The notes below the pieces were generated by a model, which did no database searches, was not told where the DNA came from, and saw nothing but the letters and a program-made list of their open reading frames with translations. Below are positions 44,803-56,248 of a stretch of DNA of 64,000 nucleotides, piece by piece. How positions within the stretch are numbered: position 1 is the stretch's first letter; the number at the start of each line of letters is the position of its first letter. Made by a program: the position numbers and the translations under genes. Source of the DNA: Pyrenochaeta sp. MPI-SDFR-AT-0127 (lineage: Eukaryota; Ascomycota; Dothideomycetes; Pleosporales; Cucurbitariaceae); contig JAGTJM010000015.1 in the NCBI GenBank assembly GCA_020747015.1, positions 1-64,000 on the forward strand, written 5' to 3'.

Positions 44803-47800
44803 TTATTCCGAACTGGGCGCTTCAGGCGTGTTCCCAAGGCCCTGACTCTGAGCTTCAGGACTCTTGTGCGCTGGCTTGACATCCACATCACCATCTTGAT
44901 TCGCCGCAACGACTTCCTCAATCATCGCTGCAAAGTCCACAGTGATACCGCCAACATTCATCTTCAGTAGAGTCGGAGCCTCGGATTCATTGTTGAAGTC
45001 CATACTGGAGCGCTTAGATGCGCTCTCCACATCAGGCATCATCGAGTCGCTTCCAAAGATACTTGCGCCACTCCACAGTCCCACAGTTGCTGTATTTGGG
45101 TCCTCGTACAAGTCGAAGCTCAATCCCAGTGATGCTCCTTTGGGTGGAGAGCTCGGCATTGGCATGTCACTTGATAAGAAATCATCGTGTAGAAAGTCAG
45201 AGAAGTGCGTACTACCACGGCCGGGGGTATTGAACGAAGGAAAGGAAGAAAAGTCGATGGCTTGGGATGGCGACGATATCGGACAATCGGAGAGAAGAGC
45301 ATTCAGCTGGCGAGTGAACGGGGTCTCTGGAGCTATCGTTGCAGCGCGAGTGCCACGAGGAGTGAGCATAGTGCGAGATGGGGTCACGAGAAGTTCGGTG
45401 TCATCCGCGCCACGCCTTGGTGTCAATGGTGCACGGCGGCGAGAGCCTGGAGTTGGTGTCTTTAGCAGATCCTGGAAGAGCTGATCCTTCTTCGGAGTAG
45501 TCTTGGGAGAAACGGGTTCTTCGAAGAGATGCGCAAGATCATCATCTTGTGGTGGGCGATTTTCCTTGTCGAGAGCGTCTTCATCCACTGCGGCTATCCT
45601 GACGACAGGTTGCTCGAACCAGTTTGTCCTGGGAGGCTCACAGGGAATGCAGCCCTCATAGCCTATCCCGGCGTTATCACATCGCCGGCAGGGTCGCTCG
45701 CGGTCACAACCTTTCTTGAGTCCTTTGCACCGTTGGCAGCGGGGCTTTTCTGGGATTTCCTTGTCGGCAACATAGTCTGACACGTTGCCCGAGACAGTCG
45801 CAGGCACCGTTGTGGCGAGAGATTTAGCCACGCCGTCCTTTCGGGGCGACGGGAACAGCAGTCGTCGTGTGGGCTTGGGTGTGAGATCTGGGTCAATATC
45901 GATTGGTGCAGTTTTGCTTCCTCTGAAGCCACCTGGGCTGGACTGAATAGCTCGTCGAAGTGCCGCCTGTGCACTCTCCATATCCGCTTCAGGTCTGCTG
46001 TTGGTGACCTGGAAGCTGCCAGCTCGTTCCCTGACCGGCGGAGGTGGCATTAACTCCTCCATACTTCCGTCCAACGAAGCACGGACTTCCTCCTGTTCAC
46101 CTGGCATGATGGGTTCTGAGTCCGGCACAATAGCATCAGAAACAAGATCGTCTCCCTGTGCCAACGACTTGGAGCGTGCTCCTGATCCCTGATTTCTCTT
46201 GCGCTTCGATGCCCGCGCTGATTTATCCCATTGCTTCTGTGGTCTCATCGAGGCCTTCTTGATAAGCCAGAGCCCGCATGGGTTGCACAGGTTGAGTGGT
46301 TCGAATATGTTCAAAGCTTTTTCTTCCCGTGTCAAGTTGTTCTTGAAGATGCGGTACTTCTGTTCGCCATCATTCTCTTCCGATGGTTCAATTACTTCGT
46401 AAGCAATCACATCGGTTCCAGCCGTGTCAGTAGATAGCTCGATTCCATCAGGGGAGCCAGACTCGACACGGGTATATGCCTTTCGCCATGTTGGTGTATC
46501 GATTTCGCCGCAGTTGACGCAGTGTGGTGGCATCTCGCCAGCAGCAATAGCCTTTTCCAATCTGTCCTTAATATATTTCTTCCTTTTGGCACCCGAGCCA
46601 CTCCGTGGATTGTTCGGGTCTGCGGGAGTAGGTGCGTCTGACATTGGCTCACCTGCTCCTGACCAAGTGTGCGACCTTGGGAGGCCCCTTGGCTTGGCTA
46701 ATTTTGGCTGCTTCGGCGGCAAATTTGGAGTAGCTGAGCGACTGAACATTTGTGCCTCGCTTTCACCAGTTGGAGAAACATGCGAAATCATAACATCTGG
46801 AGACTCGGCTTTTGAGACACTTATATGCGATGCTTCTTGAGATTGCTGTTGGTCCGCTGCTCCAAACGGGAACGAATCTACAGATGCAATCCGACCTGTA
46901 AAGTGGTTTTTGCCGAGTGATTGAGCCATCGCTTTTAGACCGACAGCAGCCTCGTCATAGGATCGATCTTGGTGAAAATGAGTCGCATTGAAGAAGTCCC
47001 GGTTCAGTAAATCCATGTCGCTATGTTCTAAGTTTCCTGTGTCCTGCTCGATGCTCTCCGCAATTGGTTGGATGGGATATTTGCGATAGTGCTGCTTCGG
47101 CCGGGGTACGTATGATTGGGGTAGCCTCTCAACGGGGCCAGGATTGACATGCTGCCAAGGGCGTTGTGATTTGTTTTGTCGTAGTGCAACCCTCTCTTCC
47201 AGTGCAAGAGGTAGGTCGCTTCCATCCCAGATTCTGTCGCCAACTCCTGTGCCATCGTCATCCCGGCCAGTTGGCATATCACTGACGAAGCCAGAATCGG
47301 TCGGAAGGGGCATTGTCGGCAGACTAGGACTGGACGGAGTAGGTGATACAGTGCGTTGTAGGACGACGGGAGGTGAGGAGGGCATATCCATAGGCGTCTC
47401 TCCAGGGCTCGCATCTCTTTCGTCCGCAGAGTCCAGGGCGTTATCGGAGAATGCAGCAGAGTCGTATGGCGACATATATGGCCGTCCATAATCTATAGAC
47501 GCATGCCTCAATGCACTCGGCGCTGGCGGACGACGTTGTCCTCGTTGGCCGAATGTATCGCCCGGTCGAGGTGTAGGTGCGCGAGGAATAAGGTCAGCGG
47601 AGGCTGCTGAGTTGCCAAGTATCGGTCGATGAAGGCGTACGGACGCTGCGGTGCTGGCTGTCACGCGTAATGAATCATTTTGGGTAGTGAGTGGCGTCCT
47701 TTTCGGCCTCTTTGCTTGGGTGATTCGCGCCCTTTTCTTTGGTGGACCCTCCTCTTGCTGTTCGATAACATAAGGATCGCTGAATGGAAATTGCTGGGGC

Positions 47801-48831
47801 GGCGGCGCTGCTTCACTTCGAACCGAAGCCCGTGATGCTGGTCGAGACTCCGGGTTATATTGGTAGTGGTGGAAAGAGAGTGTGCTCAAAGCGGGACTCG
47901 ACGCCCTGGTGGGCTGAGAGTTGAAAGATATATTGGACGGATCGTAGAAGGAGTCAGTCCTTGGCATTTCCTGCGACGGACTTTGGCGAGTAAGCATTTG
48001 ATGGAACGGTTCTACGCCACCAAAAGAAGGGCGTGGCGACGGCTGTGCGGGGTAGCCTGGAGTTGGTTGGGCCAGCTGACCCAGTGTGGGATTCTCCTTG
48101 AGAAAGTCGGACCATGCGCTGTAATCGAACCCTTCAGGCATCAGCTGGCTCAGGCTGTGATAGCGCTCCATGTTTTCCACGTATTCCTTCTGCATGCATG
48201 TTGGAACAGGCACGAGCTTCAGCTTGACCTCCAGAGTCTCCTTGACGCCGTTTGAGAAGATGCCCAAGATGTTCTTGCACACACGGCCGGTGACCATGGT
48301 TTGGGACTCGTCGGCGGGGGCGTTCGGGGTGGACGATGCTGAAGCGAGGATCCATGATAGCATGCCTTGCCCAACAATAGGCGTCTCGTATTCTGAAAAG
48401 TCGTATGCGTAGACGGTGTAGTCGTGGCCCAACTTGGCAACGAGTTCAGGGCTGGGGCAGTGAGCAACGTGCTTCCAAGCACCAATGGGAAGTCTCGGGT
48501 AGCCTACCTTGCAGCAACGATTGCCTGGATGCAAGTCTTGAGCTCTATGACTCCTACCTCGGTGGTCTCATCGAGAGACACGACAGGCACATTCAACGCG
48601 TTGGGCAGGCGGGCGAGGCAGTTTGACTTGTTCTGGTCATCAAACGTGTACAACACCTTCACTATAGAGAAGGTTGGGTTAGAGATGAAGACAAGAAGAT
48701 TAGCATGCATGCTTGCCTCGCATTGGCCTTCGCGGTATGTCGCCCATGTTGTCCTCGTCAGCGGCAGCAGCGGGCGTCGACACATTCACCATGGCACCAT
48801 CGTCGACGATGTTGTTGGATGGCGTGGACAT
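44803..48831 (-). CDS. Ams2/Spt21-like regulator with GATA and Zn2Cys6 motifs
   Basis: Three exons (48831-48717, 48661-48508, 48451-44803) total 3918 nt, 1305 residues. Intron 1 has a GC donor (gcaagc..tatag). Its removal gives MRVKVLYTFDDQNKSNC, the start of the Ams2/Spt21 N-terminal domain (about residues 38-160, with GVIELKTCIQAIV and SPELVAKLG). Next come about 550 disordered Ser/Pro-rich residues. A split GATA-type finger follows, with CVNC near 730 and CNPCGLWLIKK near 810. A Cys cluster near 995-1027 (CQRCKGLKKGCDRERPC) follows the Zn2Cys6 spacing, except that the last interval is 9. S. pombe Ams2 activates histone genes and helps load CENP-A; S. cerevisiae Spt21 is needed for histone gene expression. 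Nuclear role inferred from these relatives. Confidence 0.9.
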
Positions 48832-49578
48832 GGCTGCCTATGTATTGACCAAAGGTAGGCAGGCCGAGTCGTGGAGGTGAGAGTGTGGTCGCGGTCCGAA
48901 GGGAGGTGGTCAATGGTTATATCGCGATCGGTGGCTGGCGTGCGATCATCGCGAACGCGTTTGTTGCTGAAGCACGGAACAGGAACGGCAAACCAGCGAG
49001 AAGAGCGATTGAAGGCGAAATATAAGCCGTTGAAAAAAGGTCACGCCGGCAGCCACGACAGCAGGCAGCAGCACGCGTCCCGGTAAGAAAAGGACTGCAG
49101 GAAAACGTGGGAAAGATTGATGTCGAGAAGTGCAGCCGCACAGAGCTTGGGGGATTGAAGCTATCCGCGCGGCGCTAGAGAACTGACGCTAGCGACGCTA
49201 ACCGGGAAGGCACGCGTGACGCACTTGCCCCAAACGCCAGATCAACGCGCCGCTGATTGGCCCGGCGCCGGATAAACTCTAGCCTAGCGCCATCTCGTGC
49301 AAGCTCGCTCACTTCAACTCCCTGCTTGCCCTCCATCTCCGGCCGCTCCACCTCATCCAAGCGCGTTGCCGTGGTGTTCTGCCCTTTTATACCACGTCAG
49401 TTATTCCCTCGTGGTCTGTGCTTTGCTTGTGCCAGACCTCGTCCTTGCCCGACACCTCTGTGTGCTCCAGATCAAAAATTCACAGGCAGAAGCTCGAGTA
49501 GCAAAAGTTGACACCCACCCAGATACAGCCCTCGTCGTCCATTCCCAATTCAATTGCCCAATCTGCGACTCGAACAAA
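48832..49578. promoter_or_regulatory. divergent promoter with three MCB (ACGCGT) sites
   Basis: 747 bp between the Ams2/Spt21-like gene (minus) and SMD2 (plus). ACGCGT occurs at 48955-48960, 49073-49078 and 49212-49217. This palindrome is the MluI cell-cycle box bound by the Swi6/Mbp1-type MBF factor at G1/S in yeasts. A CT-rich leader precedes SMD2. Confidence 0.65.
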
Positions 49579-50091
49579 ATGGTGGACGCAAAGATCCAGT
49601 GCGTATCAGTCCCAGAGATTGCATCGTTTGCGGTTGCTAACATTGCGCAGAGAGCTGCTCTCGAAGCCACGGTCAGAGTTGACGTATGTGTATACCTCTA
49701 TCCTATTAATCCATCTATCAACAGACTGACATGCTGCCTAGTGAGTACGAAGTTGCCCAGGTCGAAGAGCATGAGCTCACCACTGGGCCCCTCTCGATCC
49801 TCCAGACCGCTGTCCGCTCCCGCACACAGGTCCTAATCTCCTGCCGAAACAACCGCAAAATCCTTGCACGTGTCAAGGCTTTTGACCGCCATTGCAACAT
49901 GGTCCTCGAGAACGCAAAGGAAATGTGGACCGAGACCCCGCGATTAGCCAATGGCCAGCACGGCAGGAAGGTCAACAAGGACCGCTTCATATCTAAGCTG
50001 TACGTTACGAGCTCGTGCACGCATGCTCATCTTGCTGACTCCTAGCAGGTTCTTGCGAGGTGATTCGGTTATCCTGGTTTTGCTATCGTAA
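49579..50091 (+). CDS. SMD2: snRNP core protein Sm D2
   Basis: Four exons (49579-49598, 49651-49683, 49742-49999, 50049-50091) give 354 nt, 117 residues, close to the usual 118. Two of the exons are very short. Introns show gtgcgt..gcgcag (with gctaac), gtatgt..cctag and gtacgt..agcag. The joined N terminus MVDAKIQELLSKPRSELTEYE matches fungal SmD2. The Sm fold has TQVLISCRNNRKILARVKAFD (Sm1) and LFLRGDSVILVLL (Sm2). SmD2 is part of the heptameric ring on U1, U2, U4 and U5 snRNAs. Confidence 0.95.
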
Positions 50092-50231
50092 GAGTTTGGA
50101 AGCATGGCAATACGCGGTTTGGGGCATGATAGCGCTCACGATATGGAGTTTTGCTTGGATTAAAATTTACATAACCATCGCGAAACCAGCAATTACCACC
50201 GAACGAATCAAACAAACGATACCCCAAATTA

Positions 50232-52215
50232 CTACTTCTTCAGTCCATCACTCAGGCCCAGCAGTAACTCGGCTAGACCATGCGCACCAGGATCTGGAAC
50301 CTCTTGGAAACCTTGCCCTCCGACATAGACTGTTCGTCCCAAGCTCGCTTTCATTCCTTTGGTCCCTTGCGCTCCTTCCTGTGCTGCTGCCGCTGCCTTG
50401 TCAATACTGCCCGTCTTGGACAGTGTCTCGACGAAAGGATACAGAGCATCCATCAAAGTGCGGTCTCCGGGTTTAGCGGGCGTGTATTTGCCGAGGGCCT
50501 TGAGGGATGAGTCAAGAGCTTTTGCCCAAATTGAAGCGTTGACTGGCTGCGGCGAGGACGGCGAGTTCTGGCGCAGGCCATGGGCAAGCGCATTCAAGAA
50601 AATCGCGTATATGGCACCTGATGTACCGTCCATGGACAGCTCGACCACTTGAATGATATTATTAAGAAGAATGAGCAGATCATCCGACTCCTTCGCTGTC
50701 TCGAGCATCTTCAGAATTGCTGCAAGGAGTCAGTTCTAGGCAACCATGCACGTGAACAAGACTTACATTCTGCGCCCCGCTTGAGCCCGATGCCGCAATC
50801 GCCATCGCCCACGATTGTGTCGTATTTTGTGACGTCTGGCTCAACAGAGATGAGTCTCTCCAACGCTGTCCTTAATGTTGAATTTGCTAGTGCCGGATCC
50901 ACTGTACCCGTTAGTGATGACCTCGTCTTCAGGCTCAGATGGAAGGCTTACCTCTCAGGTTGCTTGGTTGAATATCCTCTCCATCAGACTGCTCTTCCTG
51001 CTTTTTCGCCTCTCCTTGTCTCGCCCATGTGCCACTGCTGATCGCCGCAGGCCAACCGCTGGCCTCGGCGGGTGCATCCAGGAGCTCAAGCATCGAAGAT
51101 CCGAGCCCCGTGTCTGCAACCCTGAGCAGGCTTACGCTGAAACCCAAGCCGTTCAAGCTTGTCATGAATGTCCCTGATAATATCCGTACTGGCTGAATAT
51201 TGTGATCATTGGCTAGTTGTTCGACCACTTCGTTTGTGATACCACCCAGCTCGAGCGGACTGACACCTCCTAGATTATTTACCAACAGCACAATTTCATC
51301 CTTCGCAGTGATCGTTGAGAAACTGCGATCCTGATCTGCGGTACTCAAGCAATGCGACAGCATTGTCTTAATAAGTCCAGGCAGATCAGTCGACTTGCGT
51401 TCCGAGCCAGCTTCATTGTGAATGCCCATTCCGATCTCGACTTCTCCTTCTTTTAACTCATCCTCTTCAGGCTCTCGTCGTCCAGGAACGTGGACATGGG
51501 ACAGTGATGAGCCGATTGAGACCGTGTTATCCGCGACGAGCTGCGCAACAGCGGTGACATCCTTGAGGTTCGCTCTGTATTGGTGTTAGCGTCCCAGAGA
51601 CCTTAAATATGGTTCAGTAAAAAGAGAGCATACCCCTTAGCAGCAAGCGCGCCAGCAATCTTCTGCACCAAGACCGTCCCTGCAATGCCTCTTCGTCCGA
51701 CTTTTCCTCCCTTTGCGCGCCCAACGCCTGCGTCATCGCCTACAACCACCATGTCGACCTCGATACCAGCAGCGCGTGCTTTTTCCACTGCCATTCCGAA
51801 GTTGAGGACATCCCCAGTGTAGTTCATAACAACTACCAAGACACCTTTATCCTTGTTCACTCGATGCAGTATACATCTTCGTACCTGTTCAGCGGAGGGA
51901 GAAGCGAAGATTGTACCTGCTACTGCACCAGAGAGAAGGCCGGCGCCAACAAAGGAGGCGAAGCTAGGTTCATGGCCAGATCCGCCGCCAGACACAATAG
52001 AGACCTGTGAAGCGCCATTTTTGCGGTAAATGATCTTATTCTCAATATCGCATTGTACTGAAGGATTGGTATGTGGAATGGAAAGAAGCGCCGTGTTGAC
52101 CAGGTGGGTTGGATCGTGTATGAAGTGTTTCACTATCAGAAGCAGTCAGCATACACCATTCTCAGTGGTAAAACTGCACATCACGCATCTTAACATGAGC
52201 GCGCCTACCTGACAT
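50232..52215 (-). CDS. DAK1: dihydroxyacetone kinase (DhaK-DhaL fusion)
   Basis: Five exons (52215-52209, 52132-51634, 51574-50952, 50901-50767, 50719-50232) sum to 1752 nt, 583 residues. Exon 1 is only 7 nt (ATG TCA G). The DhaK half (1 to about 335) has SGGGSGHEPSFASFVGAG and SLSHVHVPGR, whose His region binds dihydroxyacetone covalently in this family. The DhaL half (about 385-583) has VGDGDCGIG, supplying Asp ligands for Mg-ATP, and MDGTSGAIYAIFLNAL. The single-chain fungal enzyme phosphorylates dihydroxyacetone with ATP, feeding glycerol carbon into glycolysis and detoxifying free dihydroxyacetone. Cytosolic. The Asp/Glu-rich linker lies around residue 370. Confidence 0.95.
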
Positions 52216-53518
52216 GTTGGCTTTTACAGTCTATTCAATTGCGTGTTCAAAGGAAATCAGAAGCTCCCAGCAAGTTCACAAAGCACGCTGAAATTGCACA
52301 GCAGGAGGGAAATCAGGATGAAAGGACGAGAAACGAGGGGCGATACGATCATCAAGTACACGGCACATGTAGTGCGACTCATCCTCCAACAGCTGCCACG
52401 GCCACACGGAACGCGCCCGCGCCCATGGTCCTTCGGCATATGAGCAGCCTTCGAGACTTGAGTGGGGTCGCGAACATGTTCGTGAGGGGTAAGCTCCAGT
52501 GGGGTCTCCAAGCCTCCAACCCATCCGAAAGCGGAAATTGTAGGCACTTTTCTTGGCTCGGGGAAAAGCATCGTGGAGTTGTACAATGTATGCTATCGAC
52601 ATTTTCTTGGTGAGCTCAACATGGCAGCCATTCAATAGGAGGCTTCGCCTAGAAGACAGGCTATGTTTACCGTATAGAGCGAAAGAGGGATGTTATAATT
52701 GGAAGGACGGAAATTTTTATTCAAATCAGTCCCATGCTGCTGGTTTGCGTGAAGATTTTGATCACACCTTACCATCATTGATACAAGTGTAAACAAGTCA
52801 ATCCCAACATAGTTCCTTATTATTTTCAGACGTTGTAGAAGAATTTAATACCGATATGTCCGATATGATGTGCTGCTATATTCCATAGGACCGTTCTGAC
52901 AATGCTTGTTCTCACAATTCCTTCACGTTGCAAACACATGCAAAAAAATCCCATGAAAAGGAGGCGAAGGATTCGACGGTAGGAATCAAACTCCCCACCT
53001 AGATTTCAATGGCCCCAGGGTTGGATATATCTTTGCCCTTGAATGGCTAGAATATTTTAGGCTACTGACGGATACCAAAAATAATCCCTCTAATAAGGAG
53101 CAAGTGCCAAACAACAATGGTATTGTCGCGACTTTGAAGATGGTGCCTCAAGTACAAAATCAAGACATCTCAATCCTTGTTTCTCCATTCTCAAAAGCGA
53201 GACGACGAGAAATACTGGAGGACTTTGATGGCATCGAAGAGTAAGAACTTGACGTAGGGAGCTCATCTGCGTATCATTGCACATCGTAAACAAGACATGT
53301 TCGTAGTTTTCATGCGAACCTTGACACACTCGCTTACTCACTCGTTCTTATTCGATATTACACACGTCGTCTCAATTACAGCCCCTTACTTGTCGTAACT
53401 TATTATCTAAGTATCCTACATTCTTCCCAACAAACTGAACGTCACACAAGAAAAGGAAATATTCAAGATGTCCCAAGACTATATTTGAGCATTATCACTT
53501 GCAAAGATACCAAACTAT
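52216..53518. other. intergenic, DAK promoter and 3' region
   Basis: 1.3 kb with overlapping short frames on both strands and no motif or family signal. It probably includes the DAK promoter and the 3' UTR of the Ybp-family gene. Confidence 0.5.
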
Positions 53519-55516
53519 CTATAATTTCTTCAAACCACCCTCAACCCATTCGATCACCTTCTCGAGAAGACCGACATCAGCCTTGGCCTGCTCGAGTGCT
53601 TCCTCGCCGTCCAAGCCTAACTCATTGTCCGCTCCCTTGTCGAGTGCTTGCTTGAATTGTGCCGTGGCACCCTTCAAAGGTTTGATGTAGTGCTCGATTT
53701 GTAGGTTTTTGACACCAAGAGTGTCATGAAGATATTCAGCCTGCAGCAAGAGGTAATAAAAGTTGAGAGCTGCTACATAGAAACCGAGCTCTTGTCGAAA
53801 TTGTATCCAGGAGTCCGCTACGTCTGCAAGCTTGTATTGATCGGCCAGGTCAGGCCATAGGAACGGTGCTACAGTCGATATTGCGACCGAGGTAGCGAAA
53901 ATATTCGTCTCACCACCATCTTCGGCTTGGTGGCCAGGGGCGTTGGCTTCGAGTGTCTCCCCTTTGAGCCAAGACACCGCGCTCGCCTTCAAGTTCTCGT
54001 ACGGGCAGTGCTCAAGCGTGTCGCGGATGAAGGTGAGGCGTACAAGGTCATGCGGGTGTGAGCGTAAGACTGTAGAGGTGAGGTAGTGAGCAAGTCCACG
54101 GAGACTGGGGGACGGCGTATTCGCCGAGATGAGCGAAATAGTTTGCAGGTATTGAGCAAAAGCCTCGTCATCTTTCGGCTCGCCGACGTTATTCTTCTCA
54201 AGTGCAACTAGACCTAGCGCAAGAATAGTATCAAGGAGTGCCTCGGGCTCCAAGCCAACTGTCTGAGGGCCTAAAGTGCCAACGAAGTTGCTCAGTATGG
54301 TCGCATGGTCGGGGAAAATAGCAATGGAAGATGACTCATCAGTCTTAGCTGATGCGTACAATTCTTGCTTGACATGTCGTGCAGCAATGAGAATAAGAGA
54401 ACCCGTTCTTGAAAGTGGGATGTCCTCTGCGGTGGCTGGTGGCTCATCTTCCGTGCCAGGAACGCCTCGCGTCTCAATTTCCGCGTCCGTGACGGTCTGA
54501 AGAAGTTCGTCATAGTCTAATCCCAGGTCTTGTACTAAAGCAACTACCTGGCCGAGGATAGCGGTTCGTGAGGTTAAGTCTTCATCTTTCGCAAAACGGT
54601 CTGCATACTTCTGATAGTTCGGCTTGTTTGGTACGCGCTGTGGTTGGTACTTCTCTATCAATCTGCTTGCCCACGATAAGCCCGGAACATCGTCATCCGA
54701 AGTTAGTGACAGGACATAGTCCTCCAGAATATGTGTGAGGAAAGATTGAAGCAATCGATTGACCAGCTTCGTTTCTTCACTGCCCGGTGCTTCGCTTTGT
54801 GCTTCTGGATCTGGTTCGGACTGACCAGTGCCCGTTCTTAGCAGATTCCCGCTGCTCCGTCTTGACGGTAGATGAGGCCTCTTAGTGCCAGAAAGCGTTT
54901 TGACGAACTTGATCGCTGATAAAGTGAGCTCTTCGATGTGCGTGTTTGCCCTGTTGTACGCAACGAGCACAGCTTGCAGACTGGTGGACAGGAACCGGCT
55001 TGGATATTTCGTCTTCACTCGTCGATGAAGCGTTGCTAACACATCCAAAAGGATCTCAAACTTCAGGACCGGTAGTGGTGGAAGTATTGTTCGCTGAAAT
55101 GCAGGACTTGTGCTTGACTCGCCCAAACCGACCTCTGGGATCTTGAGCGTGTGCTCGCTTTCTTCAGCGTCATCCTCCTCTTCATCTGTCTCTCCCTGTC
55201 TTTCCTGGAATTCAAGAAGTCGAAGCGCTTCTGTGACCTTTAAGACGCATTCTCTTGGGTTGCCCTTGGTGGCGATGTCTTGCAAACATTCTTCTGACGC
55301 AGGAAGAAGCGGCAGAAGCAGATGGACCAAATCCCAGCCAATAGTAGCTGTTAATTCAGAATCTTGAAGGACTTTGTGTAGGACTGGTAATGTTTCCTCA
55401 GAAAGGTTGTATTCGATAATGGTCAGATAAGTAATGGGATCTGTGACTGGTGGGCGAGAGGCTAAGAGCGGATGCTCCTCCTTCGGGGCCTGACTCGGGT
55501 CCTGAAGTTCAGCCAT
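53519..55516 (-). CDS. Ybp1/Ybp2 (Kinetochor_Ybp2) family protein
   Basis: A 665-residue intronless protein. The frame is open upstream to 55762, but homology and the first good ATG context start at 55516 (MAELQDPSQAP). The family, known as Yap1-binding protein or Kinetochor_Ybp2, is all-helical. Conserved blocks include WDLVHLLLPLLPASEECL, KGNPRECVLKVTEALRLLE and FIRDTLEHCPYENLKASAV, the last a hallmark of the family. In S. cerevisiae Ybp1 protects and activates the oxidative-stress factor Yap1, and Ybp2 associates with the kinetochore. Filamentous fungi usually have one copy, so which role applies here is open. Two disordered acidic or Ser-rich loops lie near 115-140 and 225-255. Confidence 0.88.
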   Translation of the reverse strand: MAELQDPSQAPKEEHPLLASRPPVTDPITYLTIIEYNLSEETLPVLHKVLQDSELTATIGWDLVHLLLPLLPASEECLQDIATKGNPRECVLKVTEALRLLEFQERQGETDEEEDDAEESEHTLKIPEVGLGESSTSPAFQRTILPPLPVLKFEILLDVLATLHRRVKTKYPSRFLSTSLQAVLVAYNRANTHIEELTLSAIKFVKTLSGTKRPHLPSRRSSGNLLRTGTGQSEPDPEAQSEAPGSEETKLVNRLLQSFLTHILEDYVLSLTSDDDVPGLSWASRLIEKYQPQRVPNKPNYQKYADRFAKDEDLTSRTAILGQVVALVQDLGLDYDELLQTVTDAEIETRGVPGTEDEPPATAEDIPLSRTGSLILIAARHVKQELYASAKTDESSSIAIFPDHATILSNFVGTLGPQTVGLEPEALLDTILALGLVALEKNNVGEPKDDEAFAQYLQTISLISANTPSPSLRGLAHYLTSTVLRSHPHDLVRLTFIRDTLEHCPYENLKASAVSWLKGETLEANAPGHQAEDGGETNIFATSVAISTVAPFLWPDLADQYKLADVADSWIQFRQELGFYVAALNFYYLLLQAEYLHDTLGVKNLQIEHYIKPLKGATAQFKQALDKGADNELGLDGEEALEQAKADVGLLEKVIEWVEGGLKKL

Positions 55517-55831
55517 ACTTGACTTACTTCGATGTATATTGCAATAGGCGTCTGGGAAATGTAAAATATCGCAAAGGCCCTCGGATTGTGGTCTGTTGAA
55601 GATGAGACGTGAAGATAGCGTGGCAGCTACAGTTTGTTGATCGAGGCAGCAAACGCACCGGCTGGATCCTGACAGACTGACGCAATGTCCTGCACTATAC
55701 TTGGAACACTCTAGCTTACCCGCTAGCTCCCCGCTTCCGCCAAGCACGATCGCTGCTGCCAAAGTTGTACCTCACAAACAGCGTTGCAAACCTCCAAACA
55801 TCACGACTCCAACCATCACGCGCCGCCCAAG
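55517..55831. promoter_or_regulatory. divergent promoter, Ybp-family gene / LSM3
   Basis: 315 bp between two start codons. The minus-strand open frame crossing it is an upstream extension without homology. No defined motif recognised. Confidence 0.5.
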
Positions 55832-56248
55832 ATGGATGAAAAAGACGAGACCAACGAGCCCCTCGACCTTGTGCGCCTCTGCATTGACGAAGTCGTCATT
55901 GTCAAATTGCGCGGTGATCGCGAGTTGAAGGGAAGATTACACGTACGTTCACGGTGAAGCCCAGGAATTCCAAGATTGCGATTGCAAGAGGGCACATGCT
56001 GACTATTTATGCCAGGCGTACGACTCGCATTGCAACCTTGTTCTCGGAGACGTCGAAGAGACCATATTTGTCGCAGAGGAAGATGAAGATGACCAGGAAC
56101 CCCGCGTCAGGACTGTCAAGAAGCAAAGCGAGATGCTCTTCGTGCGAGGTATGCCATAAAAAGTCAGGACTGAAACATTTAGGAGAGTGCTGACGCAGTC
56201 ATAGGTGACTCAGTGGTATTGATTGCACCAGCAGAGGGAGCTTCATAG
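55832..56248 (+). CDS. LSM3: U6 snRNA-associated Sm-like protein LSm3
   Basis: Three exons (55832-55942, 56016-56148, 56205-56248) give 288 nt, 95 residues. Introns are 73 and 56 nt with gtacgt..ccag and gtatgc..atag ends. Joined product: MDEKDETNEPLDLVRLCIDE, then VIVKLRGDRELKGRLHAYD (Sm1 motif, including the HAYDSHCNLVLG core) and MLFVRGDSVVLIAP (Sm2 motif). ETIFVAEEDED is the LSm3-specific acidic loop. LSm3 is part of LSm2-8 (U6 snRNP, nucleus) and LSm1-7 (mRNA decapping, cytoplasm). Confidence 0.96.
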
